Below, piece after piece: positions 34,699 to 43,566 of a stretch of DNA of 64,000 nucleotides. The first letter of the stretch is position 1; each line of letters begins with the position of its first letter. Under the pieces are notes generated by a model. It worked only from the letters and a program-made list of their open reading frames with translations, had not been told where the DNA came from and made no database searches. The stretch comes from Marinobacter azerbaijanicus. Its GTDB lineage: Bacteria; Pseudomonadota; Gammaproteobacteria; Pseudomonadales; Oleiphilaceae. The position numbers and the translations under genes are program-made. The stretch spans positions 166,400 to 230,399 of the forward strand of contig NZ_JASSVS010000007.1 of NCBI RefSeq assembly GCF_030250645.1. The letters are read 5' to 3'.

Positions 34699-36117
34699 TC
34701 AGTTGCCGGAGCTCTTTTTGCGGGGAATCCCGAGGCGCTGGCGTCTCTCCCACAGTGATTTACGGCTGATGCCAAGTTTCTGGGCGAGCTCTGTCTCGCT
34801 CATGCGGTCCTGGTTTTCCAGCACAAAGTGCTGGAAATAGTCTTCAAGCGACAGGTCACTGGTTGCTTCTGCCTCCCGGGAAAGGGTCTGTTCGTTGTTA
34901 CCTTCCACCAGGGACTCGGGAATGTTCACGTCGCCACCTTCGCCATCCAGATCCAGCAGGGACGGGGTGATCAGGTCGTTGTCACAAAGGATGGTGGCCC
35001 GTTCAATGGCATTTTCCAGTTCCCTTACATTGCCGGGCCACCGGTGTCTTTCCAGTGCCCGCATGGCTTCCGGTGTCAGGTTGAGGTCGGGTTTTCCCAT
35101 TTTTTCGCCCTGGCGCTTCAGAAAGCGCTGTGCCAGGCCCAGAATATCCGATTGGCGTTCCCTCAGAGGCGGAATGCGAACCTGCATGACATTGAGGCGA
35201 TAAAACAGGTCTTCCCGGAACTCGCCGGTTCGGGTCATGGCCTTCAGATTACGGTGAGTTGCCGCAATCATGCGCACGTCCACCTGGCGACTCTGGGTGG
35301 AGCCTACCCTGCGGATCTCGCCTTCCTGGAGCACACGGAGCAGTCGGGCCTGGGCTTCGGCGGGTAGTTCGCCGATTTCATCCAGAAACAGGCTGCCACC
35401 GTCAGCGGCTTCGATCAGGCCAGTGCGAGCGGAAACGGCACCGGTAAACGAGCCTTTCTCATGGCCGAACAGCTCCGACTCGATCAGGCTTTCAGGAATA
35501 GCCGCACAATTTACGGAAATCAAAGGGCGTAAAGCACGGGGACTCATGAGATGCAGTGCCCGTGCCGCGAGTTCCTTACCGGTGCCGGATTCGCCCTGGA
35601 TCAGCACCGTGGTTTCGGTGGGTGCCACCTTGCGAATCAGTGTGAAGACCCGTTGCATGGCATCGCAATGGCCATACATGATAGCTGCCGGGTCGCTGTC
35701 CGGATCGCTGCTGGTGCCACTGCCGTTGCCGCGCTCGGGTTTTTCGTCAGTGGCACTGCTTTCCTGGGGCTTTCTGGCCAGAATGCTTTCAACCGCTTCA
35801 AGCATTTCATCGTGATCGAACGGTTTGGCAATATACTCCACCGCCCCCATTTTCATGGAGTCCACGGCGGAGCGCAGGCTGGCGTAACTGGTCATGATCA
35901 GAACCGGGGTATCCGGCGCGCGCCGGATCAGTTCGGTGCCCGGGGCGCCGGGCAGTCGCAGGTCGGAAATGATCAGGTCAAAGCGGGTCGGGTCGTGGTT
36001 CTCTTCGGCTTCCTCGACGGAGCCCGCATCGGCGACTTCATAGCCGGCATGGGTAAGCAGTTTTCGAACCGCTGAACGGATAATCTCTTCATCTTCTACG
36101 ATCAGAATGCGAGGCAT
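34699..36117 (-). CDS. cbrB: NtrC-family response regulator CbrB
   Basis: Sigma-54-dependent activator of 472 residues. Domains: receiver (phosphate-accepting Asp52 in ISDLRLP), AAA+ domain with Walker A GESGTGKE, the sigma-54 contact loop GSFTGA (GAFTGA variant), DEIGEL, and a Fis-type helix-turn-helix at the C-terminus (ETELAQKLGISRKSLWERRQ). With CbrA it senses carbon/nitrogen state and activates crcZ in Pseudomonas. The gene begins eight bases after cbrA and is followed by the CrcZ-like RNA carrying a sigma-54 promoter, which strongly supports the assignment over NtrC. Confidence 0.95.
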   Translation of the reverse strand: MPRILIVEDEEIIRSAVRKLLTHAGYEVADAGSVEEAEENHDPTRFDLIISDLRLPGAPGTELIRRAPDTPVLIMTSYASLRSAVDSMKMGAVEYIAKPFDHDEMLEAVESILARKPQESSATDEKPERGNGSGTSSDPDSDPAAIMYGHCDAMQRVFTLIRKVAPTETTVLIQGESGTGKELAARALHLMSPRALRPLISVNCAAIPESLIESELFGHEKGSFTGAVSARTGLIEAADGGSLFLDEIGELPAEAQARLLRVLQEGEIRRVGSTQSRQVDVRMIAATHRNLKAMTRTGEFREDLFYRLNVMQVRIPPLRERQSDILGLAQRFLKRQGEKMGKPDLNLTPEAMRALERHRWPGNVRELENAIERATILCDNDLITPSLLDLDGEGGDVNIPESLVEGNNEQTLSREAEATSDLSLEDYFQHFVLENQDRMSETELAQKLGISRKSLWERRQRLGIPRKKSSGN

Positions 36118-36124
36118 AACGGTT

Positions 36125-39085
36125 TTACGACCCTTGGTTCTGGCTAATGGTGTTTCCGGTGTCCGGCTCGTAAGCGGGAACCCTCATGCGCACGCAGGTT
36201 CCCCGGCCCAGGTCAGCATTTGCCGGACTGTCCACCTGTATGTTGCCGTAGTGCTCTTCAATGATGCTGTACACCAGTGATAATCCAAGGCCGGTTCCCT
36301 TGTTGGGTGCCTTGGTGGTGTAAAAAGGCTCGAAGATGTGATCCAGCTGCTCTTTTGGTATGCCGGACCCTTCGTCAGTGACTTCGATAATAGCGGAGTA
36401 GCCGTCACGGTTTCCACTGATGCGGACCTCTCCACCGATTGGCGAGGCATCGCGGGCATTGGCCAGCAGATTGATGAAAACCTGAACCAGTCGCTGCTCG
36501 TCACCCAGGATCATCAGGTCATCAGGGCATTCGTTCACATAGTGAATGCCCATACCTTTATCGCTGAGCGACAGCAGATTGATGGATTCGTCCACGCATC
36601 GTCGAATGGCTACCGGTTCGTAGCGGTTGGCGTGAGCGTGGTTGCCCGTGCGGGCAAAATTCATCAACGACTGCAGGATGGTCGATATGCGCCGGGTCTG
36701 TTGCTGGATCTGGTCGGCGGTAGAGAGAATGTCGGGGTCATCCGTTTCCAGCTTGAGGTTCTGGGCCAGTGACGAGATGCCGGTAACCGGGTTGCCAATT
36801 TCATGGGCAACACCCGCTGCCAGGCGGCCAACTGAGGCCAGGCGTTCACTGTGCATCAGTTCGTCTTCCAGCAGACGGGTTTCGGTCTGGTCTTCCACCA
36901 GGATGATGCTGCCTCCCTCGGTATGGTCCGGGCCGCTCAGTGCAGCCTTGTGGAGGTTTAGCCAGTGAGGCCGGCCTTTCAGATCAAGTCTGTGTTTGTA
37001 TCGATGCAGCTCCTCGCCACTGTTGAAATCGTCCAGCAACAGGTGCCAGTGCTCTGGTAAGGCCATCAGCCTTGCACCAACCACGTCATCGGCGGTAATG
37101 CCGGTGAGTGCCTCCATGGCATTGTTCCACATCAGTATTTCACCATCCTCACCGACGGAGCAGGCGGGAATGGGCAGATTCTGAAGAGTCTGGCGGTAGT
37201 GTCGGCGCAGGTTGTCCAGTTCACCGGCGAGCCCTGTAAGACGGTTCTGGTAATCACCCAGCGCGCGCTCGACGTAGCGGATATCCTGGGCAGTACCACC
37301 ACTTGCCATGGGCTTGTAACCAAGGTGCCTTTTGACAAGATCCCGGGCAACCGCAGGGCCCAGGAGGCCTGAGAGATTCACCTCAACACGGTCGCGAAGG
37401 CGCCTGAGCTGGTAGGGGCGGTACTCCACATTGGGCAGTTTCAGTTGGGCCAGTGCCCGCTCCACTTCCCGTCTGGCGACACCAAAACCCAGAGGAACCG
37501 CCAGTTGCCGGACAAAGTCCGCCGACGAGGTGGCCAGCAATTCCCGCCGCTGGGGGCGGGAAAGTGCGCCGAGTGAGCAGGCTTCCGCTGCTCCGGCTTC
37601 TTCGGCAGTGCTGGTGCTCAGCACGGACAGCAGGGTAAATACGGCGACGTTCACCGTCAGGCTGACGAACGTAAAGATATGCCAGTTGCTGTAGTCCGGA
37701 ACCAGTGGCGCGCCAAGGTATTCCAGCAGATTGGCGGTGTGCGAAAACGGCAGTACCAGCGTGACTATCCAGATGACCAGCCCGGATGCCAGGCCGGCGA
37801 TCAGTCCGCGGCGATTGCCTTCAGGCCAGTAGATGACGCCCAGGGCTCCGGGTAGCAGCTGAAGCATGCCGGACAGCGAAATGGCGCCCAGTATGGACAG
37901 GTCAAGGTTCTTGCCCAGGGTTTCATGAAACAGCAGCGCTGCAAAAATAATGGCGGCAATCAGTAGTCGCTTTACCCATCTCAGCCAGTGGTAGATGTCG
38001 CCTTGATCTTTCGGTGTGCGAAGGGGAAGCACCGCGTGGTTCAAAACCATTCCCGCCAGTGCCAGGGTGGTGACGATCATCAGCCCGCTGGCAGCAGACA
38101 GGCCGGCGATGTACATCAGCAGTGTCAGTGCGGGGCTGCCCAGTGCCTGGGCCGTGCCAATGGCGTAGAAGTCGGGGCCGGTGGTCGCAGACAAGGCCTG
38201 GCCACCCCAGAGAATCAGTGGCACCGGCAGGCCCAGCAGCAGCAGGTAAAGGGGCAGGCCCCAGCTTGCCTTGGCCAGTGCTTTGGGGGAGGGGTTTTCG
38301 GCGAAGGTCATATGGTACATGTGGGGAAGTACCAGGGCACCGGCGAAGGACATCAGCATCAGTGCCCGCCAGCTGCCGTCGTCAATGTTCATGGTCATGG
38401 AGCTGACGGGGGTGTTCTGGTCCGCCAGCCAGATTTCCAGCCCCCCCAGGCCATCAAAAACGCCGAACAGGATCACGCCACCGAGGGTTAGCAGGGCAAA
38501 CAGTTTGACCAGAGAGTCGAAAGCGATTGCGAGCACCAGGCCCTGGTGATTCTCCGATCCCTGGCTGCGCCTTGTTCCGAACAGCATGGCGAATAGCACA
38601 ACGATGATGCTGAACAGTACGCTGATCATCCGGGGGGATGTGTCTGGCGCCAGCAGGCTGGCGGACGTGGACACCGCCTGGATCTGCATGCTCAGAAGGG
38701 CCATGATGGCCGTGCCGGAACAGAGGGTAACGAGGGTTCCGGCCCACTGACTGCGATAGCGATAGGCGAACAGGTCGGCCAGGGATGTGAGCTGGTAGGC
38801 GCGGCCAATTCTCATGATGGGGTTGAGCAGTACCGGGGCCAGCAGGAAGGCGCCACTGATGCCCAGATAATAGGCCAGGAAGCCAAAGCCGGATTCCGCG
38901 GCCATGCCCACGGCGGCATATACCGCCCAGATGCCGGCATACACCCCCAGGCTCAGTGTGTAGACCAGGGGGTGTCTTACCCAGCTGCGGGGCAGTACGC
39001 CCTTTTCGGTAATCCACGCGATGCCGAAGAGCAGCACCAGATAGAGCAGGCTGGCCAGTAACAGGCCGGGAGCACTAAAATTCAT
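36125..39085 (-). CDS. cbrA: Sensor histidine kinase CbrA with solute:sodium symporter domain
   Basis: A 986-residue sensor (P. aeruginosa CbrA is of near-equal size). The N-terminal half is a solute:sodium symporter (SSS) domain of about 13 membrane helices, starting MNFSAPGLLLASLLYLVLLF. Then follow an STAC-like linker, a PAS domain (LPIPACSVGEDGEILMWN), HisKA with H-box VAHEIGNPVTGI and HATPase_c (N-box NLLANARDAS; DEGSGIPKEQLD). ATG 39085 is preferred to 39124 because the family starts there and GGGA precedes it. Its start lies inside the end of the small upstream ORF, so it is probably translationally coupled. Histidine transport by CbrA has been reported in Pseudomonas. Confidence 0.95.
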   Translation of the reverse strand: MNFSAPGLLLASLLYLVLLFGIAWITEKGVLPRSWVRHPLVYTLSLGVYAGIWAVYAAVGMAAESGFGFLAYYLGISGAFLLAPVLLNPIMRIGRAYQLTSLADLFAYRYRSQWAGTLVTLCSGTAIMALLSMQIQAVSTSASLLAPDTSPRMISVLFSIIVVLFAMLFGTRRSQGSENHQGLVLAIAFDSLVKLFALLTLGGVILFGVFDGLGGLEIWLADQNTPVSSMTMNIDDGSWRALMLMSFAGALVLPHMYHMTFAENPSPKALAKASWGLPLYLLLLGLPVPLILWGGQALSATTGPDFYAIGTAQALGSPALTLLMYIAGLSAASGLMIVTTLALAGMVLNHAVLPLRTPKDQGDIYHWLRWVKRLLIAAIIFAALLFHETLGKNLDLSILGAISLSGMLQLLPGALGVIYWPEGNRRGLIAGLASGLVIWIVTLVLPFSHTANLLEYLGAPLVPDYSNWHIFTFVSLTVNVAVFTLLSVLSTSTAEEAGAAEACSLGALSRPQRRELLATSSADFVRQLAVPLGFGVARREVERALAQLKLPNVEYRPYQLRRLRDRVEVNLSGLLGPAVARDLVKRHLGYKPMASGGTAQDIRYVERALGDYQNRLTGLAGELDNLRRHYRQTLQNLPIPACSVGEDGEILMWNNAMEALTGITADDVVGARLMALPEHWHLLLDDFNSGEELHRYKHRLDLKGRPHWLNLHKAALSGPDHTEGGSIILVEDQTETRLLEDELMHSERLASVGRLAAGVAHEIGNPVTGISSLAQNLKLETDDPDILSTADQIQQQTRRISTILQSLMNFARTGNHAHANRYEPVAIRRCVDESINLLSLSDKGMGIHYVNECPDDLMILGDEQRLVQVFINLLANARDASPIGGEVRISGNRDGYSAIIEVTDEGSGIPKEQLDHIFEPFYTTKAPNKGTGLGLSLVYSIIEEHYGNIQVDSPANADLGRGTCVRMRVPAYEPDTGNTISQNQGS

Positions 39086-39269
39086 TGGGATCCCGTCGCC
39101 ATTCCAGCCAGAAGCCGATGGCAATCAGGCCGGCCCAGATGATGTATGGGCTGTACCAGGCATTCCCGGGTGACGTCCACCAGTCAAGAATGTTGGGTGA
39201 GAATATGTAGATGGCCAGAACCAGAAGGAAGACCAGACGGTAGATATACATCAGGCATGATATCCGCAC
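39075..39269 (-). CDS. cbrX: Small membrane protein upstream of cbrA (CbrX-like)
   Basis: Up to 64 residues, with two membrane helices (LVFLLVLAIYIFS and IIWAGLIAIGFWL) and a terminal WRRDPNEF. Its end overlaps the cbrA start by 11 bases. A small gene called cbrX, coupled to cbrA, occupies this place in Pseudomonas; similarity in position and type suggests homology. The start is unclear: GTG 39269 and ATG 39251 both have weak ribosome sites. The direct function is unknown; it may set the CbrA level. Confidence 0.65.
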   Translation of the reverse strand: MRISCLMYIYRLVFLLVLAIYIFSPNILDWWTSPGNAWYSPYIIWAGLIAIGFWLEWRRDPNEF

Positions 39270-39301
39270 TGTCGTTTGTGAGAGGGTTTATAACACGTCG
39301 T

Positions 39302-40174
39302 TCACCGGGCTGTCAGGTGAATCCGCTCCGGTGCCCAGTTAGCTGCAGCCCGGCTTAGCAGGGTATCGATGTCTGATGCCCCCGACAACAAACCGGGGTC
39401 CTGCCCCAGGGCAGCCAGTGCCTTTCTCAGGTTATCCTGCGCTATCCGGTCATCCAGAGCCGGGGCATGATTCTGCTTGCTGAGCTTCTGTCCCTCGGCA
39501 TTGAGAATCACCGGAATGTGCATCCAGTGGGGCGGCTGGGCGGCCAGGGCGCGGTAGATCTGCTGTTGCTGGGCGGTCATGTCCAGCAGGTCAGACCCCC
39601 TGACCACGTGAGTGATGCCCTGGTCGATGTCATCGGCAACCACCGCCAACTGATATGCGAAGAATCCTTCCTTGCGCAGAATCACCGGGTCATCCAGTTC
39701 AGCGTGTACGGTCTGTGTTTGCGGGCCCAGAAGCTGGTCCCGCCACTCGCTGAGTTCATCGTAAAGTTTAAAGCGCACTGCAAATGGGCGGCCGTTAGCC
39801 TGGGCATGGCCTTCACGACAGTGTTCCGGGTGGCGGCCATTATGTTCCCGGAGCTGCCGGCGCGAGCAGGCACAGCGATAGGCCAGCCCCTTGTCCAACA
39901 GTTGGTCAATCAGCTTGCGATACCGGGCGTGGTGTTCCGACTGGAAGCGTACCGGCTCGTCGGAATGCAGGCCATGGGCGTCAAGGCTTGCCAGGATCTG
40001 CTGCGTAGCTTCCGGGGATTCCCTGAGAGGATCGAGGTTCTCAATCCGCACCAGCCAGGTACCGTCACGGCTGCGGGCCTCCAGAAAACTGGCAACAGCG
40101 GTTACCAGCGAACCGAAGTGGAGTGGGCCGGTAGGCGAGGGCGCAAAACGGCCCCGATAACGCGATGCTGTCAT
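39302..40174 (-). CDS. gluQ: Glutamyl-Q tRNA(Asp) synthetase
   Basis: Attaches glutamate to queuosine-34 of tRNA-Asp. The 290-residue protein is a truncated class I synthetase. It has GRFAPSPTGPLHFGSL (HIGH-like), a zinc site with CACSRRQLREHNGRHPEHC (residues 101-119), and a KLSKQNHAP loop replacing KMSKS; the anticodon-binding domain of GluRS is missing. It lies between dksA and cbrXAB, the same order as in Pseudomonas. Confidence 0.95.
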   Translation of the reverse strand: MTASRYRGRFAPSPTGPLHFGSLVTAVASFLEARSRDGTWLVRIENLDPLRESPEATQQILASLDAHGLHSDEPVRFQSEHHARYRKLIDQLLDKGLAYRCACSRRQLREHNGRHPEHCREGHAQANGRPFAVRFKLYDELSEWRDQLLGPQTQTVHAELDDPVILRKEGFFAYQLAVVADDIDQGITHVVRGSDLLDMTAQQQQIYRALAAQPPHWMHIPVILNAEGQKLSKQNHAPALDDRIAQDNLRKALAALGQDPGLLSGASDIDTLLSRAAANWAPERIHLTAR

Positions 40175-40225
40175 GGTCTGACGACTGGCCCCGGTTCAGG
40201 GGCCAGTATGCTCAGGGGGCGGGCA

Positions 40226-40666
40226 TTAAATGCCAGTCTGGCGCTCGCGAATTTCGGCGAGGGTCTTGCAGTCGATGCACAGTGTAGCGGTAGGGCGTGC
40301 CTCGAGGCGACGGATGCCGATCTCAACGCCGCACTGGTCGCAGAAACCGTAGTCGTCCTTGTCAATGCGATCGATCGTCTGGTCAATCTTCTTGATCAGT
40401 TTGCGCTCGCGGTCACGGGTGCGCAGCTCCAGGCTGAATTCTTCCTCCTGGGTTGCGCGGTCGCTCGGATCCGCGTAATTTGCGGCGTCTTCCTGCATAT
40501 GGTGCATGGTGCGATCCACTTCTTCCATCAGCTCCTGTTTCCATTGCAGAAGCAGATTCTTGAAGTGCTCGAGCATGTCGGCACTCATATACTCTTCACC
40601 CTTTTTCATTTCATAGGGGGTGAAGTTGGTAAAACGCTCGCGTGTTTGTGCTGCAGTATCTGCCAT
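40226..40666 (-). CDS. dksA: RNA polymerase-binding transcription factor DksA
   Basis: Cofactor of ppGpp that enters the RNA polymerase secondary channel and adjusts rRNA and amino-acid promoters. The 146-residue protein has a coiled coil with the tip acidic residues Asp66 and Asp69 (YADPSDRATQEE) and a four-Cys zinc finger (Cys109, Cys112, Cys130, Cys133). It is first in the long minus-strand series to gluQ, cbrX, cbrA and cbrB, 51 bases before gluQ. With spoT and rpoZ, three parts of the stringent response occur in this window. Confidence 0.97.
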   Translation of the reverse strand: MADTAAQTRERFTNFTPYEMKKGEEYMSADMLEHFKNLLLQWKQELMEEVDRTMHHMQEDAANYADPSDRATQEEEFSLELRTRDRERKLIKKIDQTIDRIDKDDYGFCDQCGVEIGIRRLEARPTATLCIDCKTLAEIRERQTGI

Positions 40667-40784
40667 GAATACGGCCTCTTATAATCCTGAAAAGCACTCG
40701 TCCTGAAACGGGAATTTGCGGAAAATAGCAGATTAGTCCCGGGGGTGCCAGCCTTGTGACAACAACTTTAGCATGGAGTCATAG

Positions 40785-41513
40785 ATGAAGTTACCCGCTC
40801 CGCTCATTGAAGGCAGGTTGATCCGCCGCTACAAGCGTTTCCTCGCAGACGTATTGTTGCCGGATGGCAGCGAAGTGACCGCTCACTGTCCCAACACAGG
40901 CTCCATGCTGGGTTGCCAGCCAACGGACGCCCGGGTGTGGTTGAGCGCCAGTGACAACCCCAAGCGAAAGTTGAAATACACCTGGGAACTGGTTGAAACC
41001 GCCCCTGAGGAAGTGGCCTGCATCAATACCTCGCGGCCGAACAACCAGGCCCGCAACGCCATAGAGAAGGGTGTTGTATCTGAGCTTGCAGGCTACGGGG
41101 CCTGCCGGGCAGAGGTTCGGTATGGCGCCGAGAAGAGCCGGATTGACCTGCACCTGTCAGGTCATTCCAGCCTTGCGGATGCCTGGGTGGAAGTGAAGAA
41201 CGTTACCCTGTCGGAGGACGGCCGGGGCTATTTCCCGGATGCGGTGACGACCCGGGGGCAGAAACACTTGCGTGAGCTGATGGCCCAGGCCCGCGCGGGC
41301 GAGCGGGCTGTGCTGTTCTTTGTGGTTAACCACACCGGTATCACCAGCGTGCGGCCCGCGGATCATATTGACCCGGCCTACGGTAAACTGTTGCGTGAGT
41401 CAGCCGCCGCGGGCGTTGAGCTATTGGCCTACAGGGCTGCACTGGCGGGACCGGAAGGGCCGGATGGGGATATATCCCTGGTGGAGGCTGTGCCGGTTAT
41501 TCTGGAGCCCTGA
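40785..41513 (+). CDS. sfsA: SfsA family DNA/RNA nuclease-like protein
   Basis: The 242-residue protein matches SfsA (sugar fermentation stimulation), with the N-terminal [27 protein letters not shown] region (residues 10-36) and the WVEVKNVTL-(x)[14 protein letters not shown] part (positions 130-165) that resembles a PD-(D/E)xK nuclease core. E. coli SfsA was first seen as a CRP-linked maltose regulator and also shows nucleic-acid binding. The 3' end overlaps the convergent Rieske gene by 17 bases. It is divergent from dksA. Confidence 0.93.
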   Translation: MKLPAPLIEGRLIRRYKRFLADVLLPDGSEVTAHCPNTGSMLGCQPTDARVWLSASDNPKRKLKYTWELVETAPEEVACINTSRPNNQARNAIEKGVVSELAGYGACRAEVRYGAEKSRIDLHLSGHSSLADAWVEVKNVTLSEDGRGYFPDAVTTRGQKHLRELMAQARAGERAVLFFVVNHTGITSVRPADHIDPAYGKLLRESAAAGVELLAYRAALAGPEGPDGDISLVEAVPVILEP

Positions 41514-41853
41514 CAAGGATCGCGCCGCCGTCCTCCGTTACCTCAAGCGGTGTCAGGGCGTCGCCCTGGCAGGGGCCGGCGATGCACTGACCATTCTCGG
41601 GAATGAACAGTGCAGCGTGGTTGGCGCACTGGATAAAGCAGTTGTCCAGATCCATAAAGCGCCCAGGCATCCAGTTCAGCTCGATTCCCAGGTGAGGACA
41701 GCGGTTAAGATAGGCGTAGAGCCGGCCCTCCCGCTCGAATGCGAAGCCGCTCTGTTCGCCCTCTGCCCCAGTGTCGTCGGTGAGGCTGAATTCCACGAAC
41801 CGACCCTGGGCAAGGTCGGCATGTTCACAGACTGTCTGCCAGTGGCGCGTCAT
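41497..41853 (-). CDS. Rieske [2Fe-2S] domain protein
   Basis: Small ferredoxin-like protein of 118 residues with both Rieske ligand motifs: CPHLG and CANHAALF (C-x-H ... C-x-x-H). Start ATG 41853 has an excellent GGAGGA eight bases upstream; the frame is open to 41910 but the longer form overlaps the kinase gene. Such stand-alone Rieske proteins may carry electrons to oxygenases or act in redox control; none is nearby. It follows the fused kinase gene by 13 bases, so it is co-transcribed with it. Confidence 0.88.
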   Translation of the reverse strand: MTRHWQTVCEHADLAQGRFVEFSLTDDTGAEGEQSGFAFEREGRLYAYLNRCPHLGIELNWMPGRFMDLDNCFIQCANHAALFIPENGQCIAGPCQGDALTPLEVTEDGGAILVRAPE

Positions 41854-41866
41854 TGTTCCTCCGGCG

Positions 41867-43444
41867 TCATGCGCCAGGCAGCCCGAAATGCTGGCGGATT
41901 CGATCTGCAACGGCTTCAGCCACGTGCTCCTGGTCGGTGTGCAGGTGAACTGTGTGAGTTTTCTCCTCGGTGGTCAGCGGCTCAAACCAGGTTTCCTGGA
42001 CTTCAAGCAGTTCTTCGGTGGCTTCGGAGGCATCCCCAGAGCGTTTGCGGATCCATTCCCGGCGGCTCTCAAGCGGGGCTTCGCAGTGAATCAGGGCAAA
42101 CGGCATGCCCCGGCTCTCGGCAACATCTGCAAGCATTTCCCGCTCCGCCCGTTTCAGGCACGCGGCGTCCACGATGACCGGCATTCCGCCTGCCAGCAGT
42201 TTACCGGCAAGGTCAGCCAGGCGCTGATAGGTTTTCTGGTTTGCTTCTTCCGTGTACAGATTCTCACCGGTTCCCGACTTGCTCTTGTCCAGCGGTCCCA
42301 GCCCAAAAAGCCGCTTGCGTTCCACATCCGAACGCAACCGGATCAATCCCAGTTCCGCCGCCATGGAGCTGCTCACCAGGGATTTTCCGCTGGCGGAAAG
42401 CCCTGTGGTGGCCAGCAGGTATGGGTTGGGAATGGTACTGTAATCCTCAGCCAGTTGGGCGTAATCGCGATACCGCTGCATCAGGCCTTCCCGGTCGGCG
42501 TCGGTCAGCGACGGATTGCTCATGGTAAACAGCGCAATCTTGGCCCGCACCATGGCGCGATAGGCCTTGTATAACGGCAGTAGCGGCAGGGCATCGAAAT
42601 CCCCCCGGTATTCCAGATAGGTGTTCAGTACCAGATTGGCCAGTTGCGGCTCCCGGCGGGATTCCAGGTCCATCAGCAGGAAGGCCAGATCGTTGATGAC
42701 GTCGATCCAGCGGAACGGCTCGCTGAACTCAATGCAGTCGAATACCGTCACTTCGCCGTCATACACAGTGATATTTGCCAGGTGCAGGTCGCCATGGCAT
42801 TCGCGAACAAAGCCATCTTCGTAGCGCTGGGCAATCAGGGCGGACTGGCGTTCGAAGGTGGTTCGTGTCCATTGCTCAAGATTGTCCAGCTGCAGTAACA
42901 GGGCCTTGTCGTCAATCATCGGACGGATCTGGTCAAAGTTTTCCTGCATGCCGGCATAGACTGCGTCCGGCGTTCCCAGGGGTTTGCCCGGAGTAACCGG
43001 TGGCTGCCTGTCATGAAAATCCGCCACCTGGCGGGCCAGGCTGGTTAGCAGGTCTGGTGTCAGTTTGCTGTGTTCCTGCCTCACATCGAACAGCTCGTTC
43101 TGGTCAAACTGGCGCATGCGGATGGCGTATTCGAATGCCTCACCCTGGCCGCCCAGCTCAGGCGCATCGGCCGACCCGGTAATTGGCAGAACCTCCAGGT
43201 AGAGATTTTCGGCAAGACGGCGGTTCAGACGCAGCTCTTCTTCGCAGAAATGCTTGCGCCGCGCCAGTGTCGAGAAATCCAGAAAGCCGAAATCCATAGG
43301 CTTCTTGATCTTGTAGGCGAAATCGCCAGTCAGGATTACCCAGGAGATATGCGTCTCGAGAACCTGAAATTCCTTCACCGGGTGGTCATAAAGCGCCGGA
43401 TCCTGTAGTGCCAGAATCAGGTTGTCGGAAGTTGCATCGCTCAC
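41867..43444 (-). CDS. Fused aminoglycoside-phosphotransferase-like kinase and P-loop kinase
   Basis: A 525-residue protein in two parts. The N-terminal ~330 residues resemble APH-type kinases (catalytic HGDLHLANI, followed by FDCIEFSEPFRWIDVINDLAF). The C-terminal ~170 residues form a zeta-toxin/gluconate-kinase-like P-loop domain (Walker A GLSASGKS, R/T-rich lid). Homologs are widespread in Pseudomonas relatives and unassigned. GTG 43444 is preceded by AAGGAGAG; the open frame to 43522 would overlap the mrcB promoter area. Nothing here shows antibiotic resistance, since the family name is structural. It is divergent from mrcB. Confidence 0.87.
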   Translation of the reverse strand: MSDATSDNLILALQDPALYDHPVKEFQVLETHISWVILTGDFAYKIKKPMDFGFLDFSTLARRKHFCEEELRLNRRLAENLYLEVLPITGSADAPELGGQGEAFEYAIRMRQFDQNELFDVRQEHSKLTPDLLTSLARQVADFHDRQPPVTPGKPLGTPDAVYAGMQENFDQIRPMIDDKALLLQLDNLEQWTRTTFERQSALIAQRYEDGFVRECHGDLHLANITVYDGEVTVFDCIEFSEPFRWIDVINDLAFLLMDLESRREPQLANLVLNTYLEYRGDFDALPLLPLYKAYRAMVRAKIALFTMSNPSLTDADREGLMQRYRDYAQLAEDYSTIPNPYLLATTGLSASGKSLVSSSMAAELGLIRLRSDVERKRLFGLGPLDKSKSGTGENLYTEEANQKTYQRLADLAGKLLAGGMPVIVDAACLKRAEREMLADVAESRGMPFALIHCEAPLESRREWIRKRSGDASEATEELLEVQETWFEPLTTEEKTHTVHLHTDQEHVAEAVADRIRQHFGLPGA

Positions 43445-43566
43445 GGCTCTCTCCTTGGGTTCCTCGAACTCATTGATTTTTATCGCGCCTATCATAACGG
43501 GCAGATTACAGAAATAACACATGGATGACCTGCCTTACCGATGGCTGGATTGGTTATAATCCCGCC

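Noticed and set aside
41867..43444. Aminoglycoside resistance gene
   Set aside because: The APH-like fold is shared by many kinases; fusion to a P-loop domain and core context do not suggest resistance.
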